The notes below the pieces were generated by a model. That model did no database searches, was not told where the DNA came from, and saw nothing but the letters and a program-made list of their open reading frames with translations. Of a stretch of 46,069 bases of DNA, positions 18,785 to 27,994 are shown piece after piece; position 1 is the first letter of the stretch; each line of letters opens with the position of its first letter. Origin of the DNA: CAUJIW01 sp963205175. Lineage in GTDB: Bacteria; Pseudomonadota; Alphaproteobacteria; Sphingomonadales; Sphingomonadaceae. Location of the stretch: the NCBI GenBank assembly GCA_041060555.1, contig JBEUDS010000026.1. The stretch is one strand, 5' to 3'. The position numbers and the translations under genes are program-made.

Positions 18785-19267
18785 ATGAATAAAATCCAGC
18801 AGACCTGCCCGTTCGACCTAGAAACAATCGACGTCGATATTGGCAAGCGGATCAAGAAGTTGCGAGTTCTTGCCGGCTATTCACAGACGGAAGTGGGCAA
18901 GTATCTTGGCTTGTCCTTCCAGCAAGTGCAGAAATACGAATCCGGCAAGAACAGAATCAGCTTCGGTGTGGCGATGGCGATGACCCGGCTGTTCAAGTGT
19001 TCGCTGGAGGATCTGGTTCCTGAAGCAATCACCGACACCATGGAGAGCCAGCCGGCGCCGGATGCCGAGCTGCAGGGCTCGGCCGCCGAGGCGCTGTTTG
19101 CACGGCGGGAGACTGTGTCGCTGGTGCGCAAATACTGGGCCATTGAGTCTGTGGCGGCCCGGCAGTCGCTGCTGGAGGTCATGGAACACCTGGGCGATCG
19201 GGACGCGGGCCATGACGAAACCAACGGATCGACGACTTCCCGTCCTGCCCGGCTGCGTCGCGCCTGA
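18785..19267 (+). CDS. XRE-family transcriptional regulator
   Basis: The protein of about 160 aa has a Cro/CI-type helix-turn-helix near its N-terminus: IGKRIKKLRVLAGYSQTEVG, then KYLGLSFQQVQKYESGKNRI. The C-terminal part is helical (EALFARRETVSLVRKYW) and may dimerise or bind an effector. Alphaproteobacteria have many such HTH proteins of 130-160 aa. Either ATG 18785 (GAGAGA seven bases upstream) or ATG 18779 could start it. The gene is divergent from luxR with shared upstream DNA, so cross-control of the quorum locus is possible. Confidence 0.85.
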   Translation: MNKIQQTCPFDLETIDVDIGKRIKKLRVLAGYSQTEVGKYLGLSFQQVQKYESGKNRISFGVAMAMTRLFKCSLEDLVPEAITDTMESQPAPDAELQGSAAEALFARRETVSLVRKYWAIESVAARQSLLEVMEHLGDRDAGHDETNGSTTSRPARLRRA

Positions 19268-19289
19268 GCGATTGCCGATCTGTCCTGCG

Positions 19290-19324
19290 ATCACCCCCGG
19301 CGCCCACGGCGCGCCGGGGGTGAT
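19290..19324 (+). terminator. Strong hairpin after the XRE gene
   Basis: ATCACCCCCGGCGC pairs perfectly with GCGCCGGGGGTGAT over a 7-nt loop, followed by TTCGTTT. It is likely an intrinsic terminator, though its T tract is interrupted. Confidence 0.6.
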
Positions 19325-19460
19325 TTCGTTTCGACGTGATATCTGACGCCGGGGTCACCGCCAGCCGGATAGCGCCACGCTCCCGCGCCTGCCCGCTGCG
19401 GGATTGCCACACTATGGCCGCATCAGGACAGACTTCGCGCGATGAAGCAGGGGACGGTGC

Positions 19461-20186
19461 ATGAACGGCGCAGTATCGCGACACGGCGAGGAAAGCGCCA
19501 CCGCTGGCATGGCCGTCTGGCGTCACCGGCGCGGGTGCATTGCCTATCGGGATGCCGCCGGCGCCGACGTGGGTCGCGAATGGTTCGATCTGCTGCCGCT
19601 CCCCGATGGCCACCTGCTGCGGGCGTTGTGCGTGATGGATGCCGAGGGGCTGGTGCGGGATGTCTCGCTGCGCCTCGACGGCGCGTGGCGTCCGTGTGAT
19701 GGCTGGAGTCGGGTTGTCCGGCATGGCCAGGGCGATGATGCGCTGTGGTTCCGCTGTGGCGACGACACGGTCGTGGTGGATTCGCGCCTGGCAGGCGAGG
19801 ATCGGGCGGCGGCACGCCTGACGGCGGCCGGTGGCCTGCCTTATCTTGGCCTGCATCCGTTGCAGGGGGATGCGCTGATCGCGATGGCACGCGGGCGTAC
19901 GGCGCCGGGCGAGTTCCGGCCGATCTCGGCGATGACCAATTCAATCTCGCCCAACGGCGACGCAGACCCCGGCGCCCGGACGCTGACGATCGAGGCGGCG
20001 TTCGTCGGCCGCGTGTCCGTGGAGGTTGCCGCCGGTCCATTTCAGGCGGATCATTTCCAGTTGCGCTGGCAAGCTGACTGGCCGGTGGCCGATCTGTGGG
20101 TGCGCGCCGACGACTGCCTGTTCCTGAGGCTTGTCTGGCCGCTGGCGCCAGGTGCCTATGAACTGGTGTCGTACGAGGAGTTGTGA
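19461..20186 (+). CDS. Conserved-looking hypothetical protein (241 aa)
   Basis: Soluble, probably beta-rich protein without signal peptide or membrane helix. Repeated short strands with Asp-Gly turns (RDAAGADVGREWFDLL, CGDDTVVVDSRLAG) suggest a beta-barrel or lipocalin-like fold, but I recognise no family. AGGGGA precedes the ATG. The VOC gene starts 3 bp after its stop, and the VOC ribosome site GAGGAG lies inside its last codons, so the two are coupled. Ordinary codon use argues for a real gene. Confidence 0.7.
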   Translation: MNGAVSRHGEESATAGMAVWRHRRGCIAYRDAAGADVGREWFDLLPLPDGHLLRALCVMDAEGLVRDVSLRLDGAWRPCDGWSRVVRHGQGDDALWFRCGDDTVVVDSRLAGEDRAAARLTAAGGLPYLGLHPLQGDALIAMARGRTAPGEFRPISAMTNSISPNGDADPGARTLTIEAAFVGRVSVEVAAGPFQADHFQLRWQADWPVADLWVRADDCLFLRLVWPLAPGAYELVSYEEL

Positions 20187-20189
20187 CCC

Positions 20190-20690
20190 ATGCGTTCCGT
20201 TTCCGCTCTCATCCGGGGGACGATTTTCGTCCGCGACCTCGATCGTGCCAGCGCGTTCTACGCCGCGCTCGGCTTCACCGAGGTCTATTACGAGGGTGTG
20301 CTGACTGATCCGTCCGCCTCGCACATTCTCGGCTTCGGGGCGCACGGGCCGCTGGCGGTCCGCATCGTGAAGAGCGCGGCGGGAAACCCCAATTACGGCA
20401 TGGTCGGTCTGTTCCTGATCGACGCCGCGCTGTCGCCGGAGACCCTGGCGCCTGCCGCCGGTCCGGCCCGTGTCGGCGAAGTGGCGCTGGTGTTCTATGT
20501 GCCGGACCTGGCGGCGACGCTGGCCAGGTTGCGCGCGGCGGGGGCCAGCTGGTCACCCGAGCCGCAGATGTTCCGCATGGCGCATCGTGCGCAGCCGGAG
20601 GTCTGTCTGCGTGATCCCGACGGCGTGCTGCTGAACCTGGTCGAGACCGATCCCGCCGAACAGGAACGTTGTGGCCGCGAAGGTGGCTGA
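20190..20690 (+). CDS. VOC (glyoxalase/bleomycin-resistance/dioxygenase) superfamily protein
   Basis: The 166-aa protein has two beta-alpha-beta-beta-beta modules. The first opens GTIFVRDLDRASAFYAALGF, the second VALVFYVPDLAATLARLRAAG, ending CLRDPDGVLLNLVE, the usual VOC closing strand. Metal-binding positions are incomplete by eye, so it may be a binding protein rather than an enzyme. The substrate is unknown. It is coupled to the hypothetical gene ahead of it. Confidence 0.85.
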   Translation: MRSVSALIRGTIFVRDLDRASAFYAALGFTEVYYEGVLTDPSASHILGFGAHGPLAVRIVKSAAGNPNYGMVGLFLIDAALSPETLAPAAGPARVGEVALVFYVPDLAATLARLRAAGASWSPEPQMFRMAHRAQPEVCLRDPDGVLLNLVETDPAEQERCGREGG

Positions 20691-20833
20691 TGCCTTCAGA
20701 GCGGTGGATTGCCCGTCAAGCGAGGCGCCGTGCGCCGTGCACATATCCGCGGCGAGGGCGGTTATGGTGGACCGGGCGGCCAAGGCAGGGCAGGGTAGCC
20801 TGATCGCGCCATACCGCAGGGAGACGCTCGTCC

Positions 20834-22483
20834 ATGGCTGCCGGACCCGACCTGGCCATCCTGTTCGTCGGCAACGGTGAGCGGCTGGCCCTCAACGCTC
20901 GGGCCGGGGCGTATCTTGGCCGCATCGGCGACCAGCAGCGGTGGTTCCAGTCGGGCACTCTCGCTGGCGAGCGACTGGACGTCACCTTCTGTCTCGACGA
21001 CGACGGCAGGGTGTCGGTGGAAGTCTACGTCGCCTTTGCCACCAGCAACGACGCCTCCGTCAGCGCCGAGGTCACCATCACTCTCAATGGCCGGCCGCAA
21101 TCGCTGTGGGGCCAGGTGCCGCGGTCACTCACCATGACACGGTCGACGCTGTGGCGGTGGGAGAGTTATGCCCGCCGCTGGCATCATGATCGTATCCCGG
21201 CGCTGGTCCGGCGCGGGGTGCTGTTGCGCCACGACCTGATGGGGCTGGGCCGGCAGCCGGGGCGCGGCTTGTGGAAGGACGTCGCGCTGCCGCTGCCGCC
21301 GTTCGGCCTGTCACCGGGACGATTGCGCATGCAGGCCAACCCGTCGGGCGGCGAGCGCCCGGAGATCGGGCTGGTGCACGAGTTCCACGCTCATCTGATC
21401 CGGGCGATCCTCGATGGCGAGGAAGAACGGTTCGCCCAGCTCTATCCGTCCATCAAGTCGGTGGCTGAGAATATCGGCCAGTTTCGCGATTACTTCTTCA
21501 TGCGTAACGGACGGGTTGTCGATCCCGCGTCGCCGGAACACAGCTGGCATGCGAACTATGCCGCCACCGAAGGCGCGCAGGTGCGTATCCGCCGTCGTGG
21601 CAGCTGGGATCTCGCCCACCCGATGAACAGCCTGCTGCTGCCCAGTCTGCTGACCGACGACCCCTATTACCTGCTGCTGGCGCAGCTCAATGCTGTCGCG
21701 GCCATCGGCTTTGGCACGGCGCTCAACCGTCCACCCGGCTACACCGGCGTGGTGGTGGCCGAGGAGCGCGGGTTCTGGTGGGGACTGCGGGCGCTGTGGT
21801 GGGCCGAGCAACTGACACCCGACGGGCACCTGCCCGACCAATTCCTGCCCCGGCGTTATTTCACGCGCGGGATAGAGCAGACCTGGGACTATCTGCGCCA
21901 GCGCATCCAGGCCCGCGACGTTCACGGAAGCATCCGCCGTTTCTGGGGAACGGTCTCCACCTTCGTCGGTACGGACCACCGCTGCGTTTCCAACTTCCAG
22001 CTCGATTACGGCAATCAGGTGTTGCTGTGGATGCGGCTGGCCGGCCGGGCGGTGCCCGATGACATTCTTGACTGGAAGCTGCAAAGCATCGTCCGCCGGG
22101 TTCAGCTCGGCGGCCACTACATCAACGGCGTCGACGGGCTGGACTACGGCATCAGCACCGCCGTGACCGGCAAGAACGACGACCGGCTGCCCTATGCCGA
22201 CAACGACGGCTATCACGCCTGGATGACCGCCGAGCGGGCGAAGGCAGGATTGCCGCCGATGCGGCGCGACGTGGTGCCGATCCACTTCTCCGGTGCCACT
22301 CACCGCAACCTGCAACTGGCGCTGGGGGTGTTGCAGATGATGACGCACGCCGGCGTTAAGACGGTGATCGATCCGCAGGCGGCGTTCGGGCGCATCATGC
22401 GCGGCTTTGTCGATCGCGAGGGTAAGCGGGTGATGCCGCCGTTCCCGGGCGAGTTCTATCTCAAGAACAGCGTTATGTATTGA
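20834..22483 (+). CDS. Large protein of unknown function (549 aa)
   Basis: I do not recognise this family. The first 100 residues are beta-rich (LAILFVGNGERLALNARAG, VSAEVTITLNGRPQSLWG). The rest is rich in Trp, Arg and His with regular helices (ERGFWWGLRALWWAEQL, IEQTWDYLRQRI, NLQLALGVLQMM), which could be an alpha/alpha barrel as in polysaccharide lyases or terpenoid enzymes. Segments ENIGQFRDYFFM, SWHANY, GLDYGIS and YADNDGYHAWM look like active-site material but match no motif I know. There is no signal peptide. ATG at 20834 has GGGAGA upstream, 143 bp after the VOC gene. Confidence 0.75.
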   Translation: MAAGPDLAILFVGNGERLALNARAGAYLGRIGDQQRWFQSGTLAGERLDVTFCLDDDGRVSVEVYVAFATSNDASVSAEVTITLNGRPQSLWGQVPRSLTMTRSTLWRWESYARRWHHDRIPALVRRGVLLRHDLMGLGRQPGRGLWKDVALPLPPFGLSPGRLRMQANPSGGERPEIGLVHEFHAHLIRAILDGEEERFAQLYPSIKSVAENIGQFRDYFFMRNGRVVDPASPEHSWHANYAATEGAQVRIRRRGSWDLAHPMNSLLLPSLLTDDPYYLLLAQLNAVAAIGFGTALNRPPGYTGVVVAEERGFWWGLRALWWAEQLTPDGHLPDQFLPRRYFTRGIEQTWDYLRQRIQARDVHGSIRRFWGTVSTFVGTDHRCVSNFQLDYGNQVLLWMRLAGRAVPDDILDWKLQSIVRRVQLGGHYINGVDGLDYGISTAVTGKNDDRLPYADNDGYHAWMTAERAKAGLPPMRRDVVPIHFSGATHRNLQLALGVLQMMTHAGVKTVIDPQAAFGRIMRGFVDREGKRVMPPFPGEFYLKNSVMY

Positions 22484-22519
22484 AACAGGTTCGGCGCGGT
22501 CCGGAGAGGGGGGAGCGAA

Positions 22520-23143
22520 ATGGCACAGATCACCGACCTTGCGACGCTGAGGCAGCATTTCACCGAACCCAACCCGCTGACCAGACTGAAGATACGCGAT
22601 CACCTTGACGCGCAGGCAATCGCCTTTGTCGGGCGCTCACCGTTCCTGCTGCTGGCGACCACCGCCGCCGACGGCGGGCTGGAAGTCAGCCCCAAGGGCG
22701 ATGAGCCTGGTTTCGTTGCCGTGGCTGACAACCGGACGCTGCTGTTGCCCGAGCGCGACGGCAACAACCTGATCTTCAGTCTGACCAATATCCTGGAGCG
22801 TCCCGACGTCGGCCTGCTGTTCCTGCTGCCGGGCACTGGCGAGATGCTGCGTGTCTCCGGCACCGCGACACTGCACGACGATGCCGCGCTGTGCCAGCGG
22901 CTGGTCTCGCGTGGCAAGCCTGCCAAGCTTGTCACCCGCATCGCGGTGACGCGCGCCTATTTCCACTGTGCGCGTGCGATCCTGCGCGCCAGCCTGTGGA
23001 AGCCCGAGGGCTGGCCTGATCCGTTGAAGGTGTCGTTCGGCCGGGTCATTGCCGAGGCGTCGGCGGGGCAAGCCGGGGGCGAGCAGATCGAGGCCGAACA
23101 GATTGATGCGTTTGTCGCGGAAGGCTACCGCACCGGCGTCTAG
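22520..23143 (+). CDS. PPOX-type FMN-binding protein (MSMEG_1061-like)
   Basis: The 207-aa split-barrel flavoprotein belongs to the pyridoxamine-phosphate-oxidase-like superfamily. The pattern HLDAQAIAFVGRSPFLLLATT, EVSPKGDEPGFV, LLLPERDGNNLIFSLTNIL and GTGEMLRVSGTATL matches the MSMEG_1061 group. Such proteins bind FMN or F420 and reduce small molecules; the physiological substrate is unknown. The ATG follows GGGGGGAG, 36 bp after the large unknown gene, so the two are probably co-transcribed. Its stop faces the esterase stop 15 bp away. Confidence 0.85.
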   Translation: MAQITDLATLRQHFTEPNPLTRLKIRDHLDAQAIAFVGRSPFLLLATTAADGGLEVSPKGDEPGFVAVADNRTLLLPERDGNNLIFSLTNILERPDVGLLFLLPGTGEMLRVSGTATLHDDAALCQRLVSRGKPAKLVTRIAVTRAYFHCARAILRASLWKPEGWPDPLKVSFGRVIAEASAGQAGGEQIEAEQIDAFVAEGYRTGV

Positions 23144-23158
23144 CGGGTGGCCGCGAGG

Positions 23159-24097
23159 CTAGGGTGTTGCCGGTGCGGCCAACGTCGTGATGACGCGATC
23201 AAGGGCTTGGCGTCCGGCCGGAATTTCACCGGCGAAACTGACAAAGCCGTGAATGGTGCCCGCGAAGTCGGCATGATCCACGGTGCTTCCCGCCGCCGCC
23301 AGACGCCGGGCGTAGGCGGCCGCCTCGTCATGCAGCGGGTCGCAGCCGGCCGTGATCAGCAGGGCCGGCGGCAGGCCCGAGAGGTCGGGCGCGCGCAGCG
23401 GCGATGCATAGGCGGTGGGTCGCGCGGCCGGATCGGGCAGATAATTGCCAATCGCCCAAGCGATATCCTGCTCGGTGAGGAAGTGGCCGCCGTCGCCATA
23501 GCGGTGCCGGGAAGGGTGGTCATCGCCAATCACCGCATCGAGCAACGGATAGAGCAGGATCTGCGCTGCCGGCAGCGGGTGGCCCTCGTCGCGCAGTTTG
23601 AGGCACAGTGCCGCGGCGACCTGACCACCGCAGCTGTCGCCCATCACCACCCGTCGCGTGAAGCGGCCGCACCGCCCGTCGACGATGGCCGCCCAGGCCG
23701 CCCCGGCATCGTCCAGCGCGGCGGGGAACGGCGACTCCGGTGCCAGGCGATAATCCAGGCTGAGAATGGCACAACCACTGCGTCCGGCGATCTGTCGTAG
23801 CGTCCGCTCATAGCCCTCGGTGCTGCCGAGGCTCCAGCCGCCCCCGTGCAGAAACAGCACCAGCGTTGCCGGCGCGGCCTGGGCCGTTGGCGCGAACAGC
23901 GTCGCGGCCAGCGGACCGCCGGGACCGGCAAGCGTCAGGGCTTGCGCGCTGACGGGCGTGATCGGCGCGCCCGCCCACTGGTTGAACAGGACAGTGTAGT
24001 TGGCGCGCGCGGCCGCGAGATCGAACGGGGCAGCCGCCGCGTCGGTCGTCTTGCGCAGCGCCTCGGCGATCCGCCGGCTGTGCGGGTCCAGGGACAT
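23159..24097 (-). CDS. Alpha/beta-hydrolase esterase of the hormone-sensitive-lipase family
   Basis: The 312-aa protein has the HSL signature HGGGW (oxyanion hole), nucleophile elbow GDSCGG, acid in AGCDPLHDE and catalytic His in TIHGF, plus YRLAPESPFPAALDD typical of this family. It is a cytoplasmic carboxylesterase for short acyl esters. ATG at 24097 is placed 19 bp after the TonB-receptor stop, so the pair form an operon: import of an outer-membrane substrate followed by ester cleavage is a reasonable inference. No signal peptide. Confidence 0.9.
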   Translation of the reverse strand: MSLDPHSRRIAEALRKTTDAAAAPFDLAAARANYTVLFNQWAGAPITPVSAQALTLAGPGGPLAATLFAPTAQAAPATLVLFLHGGGWSLGSTEGYERTLRQIAGRSGCAILSLDYRLAPESPFPAALDDAGAAWAAIVDGRCGRFTRRVVMGDSCGGQVAAALCLKLRDEGHPLPAAQILLYPLLDAVIGDDHPSRHRYGDGGHFLTEQDIAWAIGNYLPDPAARPTAYASPLRAPDLSGLPPALLITAGCDPLHDEAAAYARRLAAAGSTVDHADFAGTIHGFVSFAGEIPAGRQALDRVITTLAAPATP

Positions 24098-24116
24098 GGA
24101 TGCAACCGGGCAGGGA

Positions 24117-26288
24117 TCAATAGTCGACACGCAGCGACAGCGACCAGGTGCGTGGCGCACCGTAATAGCCGAGCTGATAGCCAAGGCTGTCCGAGAGGTC
24201 GAAGCCGTGCGTGACGTAGTTCTTGTCGGTCAGGTTCTTGACCCCCAGCGCCAGTTGCCAGACGCCGTCCATGGTCTCGAAGGCGAGGCCGGCGTTGACC
24301 AGCGCATAGCCATCCTGCGCCAGCACTTCGCTGCTGCTGACGGTCGGGTAGGTCTTCGAGCGGTAGGCGACATCGGCGTTGAGGCTGGCGTACCCCCAGG
24401 TGCCGATCGGCTGGCGATATTGGCCACCGAACGTGAAGCTCCACTTCGGCGCGTTGACCATCTCGCGCTGACCGGCGATGTCGGCGCCGCCGGCACCGAT
24501 GAACTCGTCGTACTGGGCGTCGAGATAGGCGCCGGACAACCGCAGCCGCAGCGCCTGCGTCAGCTTGACGTGCATCTCGGCCTCGAGGCCGGCCATGTGC
24601 GCCTTGCCGGCGTTTGTGAACAGCGCGCTGAATGCGCCGTTTTCATCCGCCGTGAAACTGGAGAGCTGCAGGTCCTTGTAGTCATTGTAGAACGCGGCGA
24701 GGTTCAGGGTCACCCGGCCGTCCATGAGGGTCGACTTGAGGCCGGCCTCATAGGACCACAAGGTCTCGGGATCGAATGGCAGCGCCTGGTCGGCCGAGTT
24801 GGAGCGGCCGTCGAAGCCGCCACTCTTGAAACCGCGGCTGGCCGAGACATAGAGCAGCACGTCCTGGTTGATCTGGTAGTCGATGCCGAATTTGGGTGAC
24901 AGGTTGCTCCAGTCCGCCTTGACGTCGACGTCGGTGACTCGCGCGCCGGTGCCCAGCACCGGCACCAGCGGTGTGGCGGCGCCGAAGAATTCCTGAATGC
25001 GCGCGAACGACTTCTTCTCGTGGGTATAGCGCAGCCCGGCGGTCAGGCTCAGCGCGTCGGTGAGTTTGTAGCTCGCCTGACCGTAGGCGGCGTAGCTGCG
25101 GTTGATCTGATCGTTGAGCGAGTTGGAGACGAAGGCGATGACCGGCCCGAAGATGCCGGACTCGGTCTCGTCGTGCTCGCGGAAATAATAGAGGCCGGTG
25201 ACGACGTTCAGGCGGTCGGACTCGTAGGAGAGCTGGAATTCCTGGCTGAACTGCTTCTGGTCCTCGAACACGAAGACGCCGAAGAAGTCCGCCGCCGTGG
25301 CGTCGAGGTCGAGATGGGCGTCATAGTCCATCGTCCGGTAGGCGGTGATCGAGGTCAGCGTCAGCGCGTCGGTCGCCGACCAGACCGCCTTGCCGGAGAT
25401 GCCCTTCACCGCGAGCTTGTTGAGATCGTTGAAATTGGCGTCGATCTCGAACGGGTCCGTGCTGGCCGGGACGCCGAATACGGAAGTCATGCGCGCGGGC
25501 GTGCGCGAGGTGTCGGGGTGATCGCGCGAGCCGTCGCCGCTCAGTTCAAGGCGCAGGGAGTCGCTCGGCGTAAACACCAGGCTGGTGCGCCAGGCCAGTG
25601 TCTCCTTGTCGCCGTCGTCCTTGCCGGTGGCGCTGTTGTCGGCATAGCCGTCGCGTGACAGCCAGGCGATACCGGCCTTGGCGTAGAGCTTGCCGGGGAC
25701 CAGCGGGCCGGATGCCATCAGCTGGGCGTCGAACTGGTCGTAGCTGCCGAGCGTCAGGCCGCCGCGCAGCTTCCAGTCGTCGCCGGGCTGACTGGTTACC
25801 ACCTTGACGGCGCCGCCGATGGTGTTGCGGCCATAAAGCGTGCCTTGCGGCCCGCGCAGCACCTCGACGCGCTCGACGTCGAAGATGTCGAGGAAGGCGC
25901 CCTGGGCGCGGCCGAGGTAGACGTCGTCGAGATAGACGCCGACGCCCGGGTCGGCGAAGGCCAGCGAGTCGATCTGGCCGACGCCGCGCAGATACACGAC
26001 GGCGTTCTGGGCGTCGCCGACGTGCAGGGCCAGGTTGGGGACGGCGGCTTCGATGTCGCCCAGCGATGTCGCCTGCATGTCGGCCAGGGCATTGCGGCCC
26101 AGCGCGGTGACCGCCACCGGCACCGACTGCAGCGATTCCTCGCGCCGGCGCGCGGTGACCACCAGTTCGTCGAGCGCTTCGCCGGGGGGCACGGTTTGTG
26201 GCGTTTGCGCCTGCGCGATCGGCGCGGCCAGCAGGGCGAGCGTCAGGGTCGAGGCGGCAGAGGCGGCGCGCGGCAGCGTGCGGGTCAT
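24117..26288 (-). CDS. TonB-dependent outer-membrane receptor
   Basis: The 723-aa receptor begins with a signal peptide (TLTLALLAAPIAQAQ). A short TonB-box-like stretch follows (LDELVVTARRREESLQSVPV). The plug domain has SLGDIEAAVPNL, YLRGVGQID, GVYLDDVYLGRAQGAFLDIF, VERVEVLRGPQGTLYGRN and GGAVKVVTSQP, then a 22-strand barrel. It ends in an aromatic residue (SLSLRVDY). The sequence is of the iron-independent, sphingomonad-like type often linked to uptake of hydrophobic or plant-derived compounds. ATG at 26288 follows GGGGAGAT. The esterase gene is directly downstream. Confidence 0.93.
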   Translation of the reverse strand: MTRTLPRAASAASTLTLALLAAPIAQAQTPQTVPPGEALDELVVTARRREESLQSVPVAVTALGRNALADMQATSLGDIEAAVPNLALHVGDAQNAVVYLRGVGQIDSLAFADPGVGVYLDDVYLGRAQGAFLDIFDVERVEVLRGPQGTLYGRNTIGGAVKVVTSQPGDDWKLRGGLTLGSYDQFDAQLMASGPLVPGKLYAKAGIAWLSRDGYADNSATGKDDGDKETLAWRTSLVFTPSDSLRLELSGDGSRDHPDTSRTPARMTSVFGVPASTDPFEIDANFNDLNKLAVKGISGKAVWSATDALTLTSITAYRTMDYDAHLDLDATAADFFGVFVFEDQKQFSQEFQLSYESDRLNVVTGLYYFREHDETESGIFGPVIAFVSNSLNDQINRSYAAYGQASYKLTDALSLTAGLRYTHEKKSFARIQEFFGAATPLVPVLGTGARVTDVDVKADWSNLSPKFGIDYQINQDVLLYVSASRGFKSGGFDGRSNSADQALPFDPETLWSYEAGLKSTLMDGRVTLNLAAFYNDYKDLQLSSFTADENGAFSALFTNAGKAHMAGLEAEMHVKLTQALRLRLSGAYLDAQYDEFIGAGGADIAGQREMVNAPKWSFTFGGQYRQPIGTWGYASLNADVAYRSKTYPTVSSSEVLAQDGYALVNAGLAFETMDGVWQLALGVKNLTDKNYVTHGFDLSDSLGYQLGYYGAPRTWSLSLRVDY

Positions 26289-26415
26289 GGTGTATCTCCC
26301 CAAGGGCGAGCCCGGGCGCGTCGGCGCCCGGATCTGTCGTTGGTTTGACAGCAGCAGATGTGTTCCCGTCCGACTAGCGCAGATACAGCGGCAGAAATGC
26401 CCGCAAATCCTGCGC

Positions 26416-26811
26416 TTATTGTGCGTTGCGGTAGTCGAGCGCCTGGCGCGCCTCGGCGAGTGTGCGGCTGAAATGGGCGCGCATGATCGCCTGGAGTTCG
26501 GCCGACGGGCGGACAATGGCGGCACGGGCGTCGTCGCCGGCACGCTCCTTGACGAGGTAGCCGTCGTCGACCGCCTTCTTGATGCGTTCCTCGCGGGTGC
26601 GATTGGAGCCGCTTTTCATGCACTGGCAGGCGGCGCTGACGGTCAGCGGCCGGCCCTGCCAATCGGCGATCATGCAGCCGACGAAGAGGTACCAGTATTC
26701 CTGGGTGAAGTAGCCGGGCCGGTTGTTGAAGGTCGCGTCCCAGTCGCGGGCATAGTCTTCCAGGGCTCGCATCCACAGGATCAGCCGGTCATCCGGCTCA
26801 AGTTCCGCCAC
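26416..26811 (-). CDS. Small winged-helix (MarR-like) protein
   Basis: The protein of about 131 aa begins VAELEPDDRLILWMRALED. The middle segment has a wHTH pattern (GRPLTVSAACQCMKSGSNR, then EERIKKAVDDGYLVKERAG) with a C-terminal helix. GTG at 26811 is chosen because AGGGGGAG lies nine bases upstream; the longer TTG frame at 26886 starts inside the rpsI terminator. It may control the TonB receptor gene 127 bp downstream on the same strand; that link is positional only. Confidence 0.65.
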   Translation of the reverse strand: MAELEPDDRLILWMRALEDYARDWDATFNNRPGYFTQEYWYLFVGCMIADWQGRPLTVSAACQCMKSGSNRTREERIKKAVDDGYLVKERAGDDARAAIVRPSAELQAIMRAHFSRTLAEARQALDYRNAQ

Positions 26812-26886
26812 GCGCTTGATCTCCCCCTCTGTTCTTGTCGCCGATCTTAGCCGGATTGCCGGGCGTATCCAGCGCCCAAACGACAA

Positions 26887-26910
26887 AGGGCGCCCCCAAC
26901 GGGACGCCCT
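26887..26910 (-). terminator. Intrinsic terminator of rplM-rpsI
   Basis: On the minus strand AGGGCGTCCC pairs with GGGGCGCCCT (one mismatch) and is followed by TTGTCGTTT, shortly after the rpsI stop. Confidence 0.65.
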
Positions 26911-26934
26911 CCATCTGATCCAGCGGAGAACCGC

Positions 26935-27417
26935 TTAGCGCTTCGAGAACTGGAAGCTGCGGCGGGCACCGGCCTTGCCGTACTTCTTACGTTCGACGAC
27001 GCGCGAGTCGCGGGTCAGGAAGCCGGCGGCCTTGATGGGGCCGCGCAGGGCAGGCTCGAAGCGGGTCAGCGCCTGGCTGATGCCGTGCTTCACCGCGCCG
27101 GCCTGGCCGGACAGGCCACCACCGACGACGGTGGCGACCACGTCGTACTGGCCTTCGCGGTCGGCGATCTGGAACGGCTGGTTGATCACCAGACGCAGCG
27201 TCGGCCGGGCGAAGTAGACCGACTGGTCCTTGCCGTTGACGGTGATCTTGCCGGTGCCGGGCTTCACCCAGACACGGGCCGTGGCGTTCTTGCGCTTGCC
27301 GGTCGCGTAGGAGCGACCCTGGGCGTCAATCTGCGGCTCGCGGATCGGGGCGGCGGTGACGCCGGCCTCGCCGCTGGAGAGCGACTTCAGATCGTCAAGG
27401 GAATGCTTCTCGACCAT
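26935..27417 (-). CDS. rpsI: 30S ribosomal protein S9
   Basis: The 160-aa S9 has a basic N-terminal extension usual in alphaproteobacteria and the core ATGKRKNATARVWVKPGTG, GGGLSGQAGAVKHGISQAL and C-terminal RKKYGKAGARRSFQFSKR. The C-terminal SKR tail reaches the decoding site. The ATG overlaps the rplM stop by one base (TAATG), the classic rplM-rpsI coupling. Confidence 0.98.
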   Translation of the reverse strand: MVEKHSLDDLKSLSSGEAGVTAAPIREPQIDAQGRSYATGKRKNATARVWVKPGTGKITVNGKDQSVYFARPTLRLVINQPFQIADREGQYDVVATVVGGGLSGQAGAVKHGISQALTRFEPALRGPIKAAGFLTRDSRVVERKKYGKAGARRSFQFSKR

Positions 27418-27881
27418 TACGCGCCTCGCTTGTTCTTGGACGACATCGCCGCCACATCCAGCACCGTCGGGCTCTGGGCCTCATGCGGATGGGTCGCGCC
27501 GGTGTAGACGCGCAGGTTGCGCATCTGCTGGCGGCCGAGCGGGCCACGCGGAACCATGCGCTCAACGGCCTTGATCAGCACGCGCTCCGGGAAGCGGCCG
27601 CCGAGCTGCTTGTCGGCGCGGACTTCCTTGATGCCGCCGGCATAACCGGTGTGACGGTAGTAGAACTTCTGGGTCAGCTTGCGACCGGTGAACTTCACCT
27701 TTTCGGCGTTGATGACGACGACATTGTCGCCGCAGTCAACATGCGGGGTGTAGGTGGTCTTGTGCTTGCCGCGCAGGTGGTTGGCGATGATGGCTGCGAG
27801 ACGACCGACAACCAGCCCGTCCGCATCGATCAACAGCCACTTCTTTTCCACCTCCGCCGGTTTGGCGACGTAGGTCTTCAT
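27417..27881 (-). CDS. rplM: 50S ribosomal protein L13
   Basis: The 154-aa L13 shows WLLIDADGLVVGRLAA, NHLRGKHKTTYTPHVDCGD, INAEKVKFTGRKLTQKFYY and MVPRGPLGRQQMRNLRVY, all typical. It binds 23S rRNA early in assembly. The ribosome site GAGGACCAACC precedes ATG 27881. The first gene of the rplM-rpsI operon, it is divergent from the sulfhydrylase gene. Confidence 0.98.
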   Translation of the reverse strand: MKTYVAKPAEVEKKWLLIDADGLVVGRLAAIIANHLRGKHKTTYTPHVDCGDNVVVINAEKVKFTGRKLTQKFYYRHTGYAGGIKEVRADKQLGGRFPERVLIKAVERMVPRGPLGRQQMRNLRVYTGATHPHEAQSPTVLDVAAMSSKNKRGA

Positions 27882-27994
27882 GGTTGGTCCTCGTGCTCAC
27901 AAATGACGAGGCGGCGGAAAAAGTCCGCCGCCGACCGAGTGGCTGAATGTCGTAGGGGCCTCACAAAGTCAAGGAAAATGCGGCTTTTGCGGAT

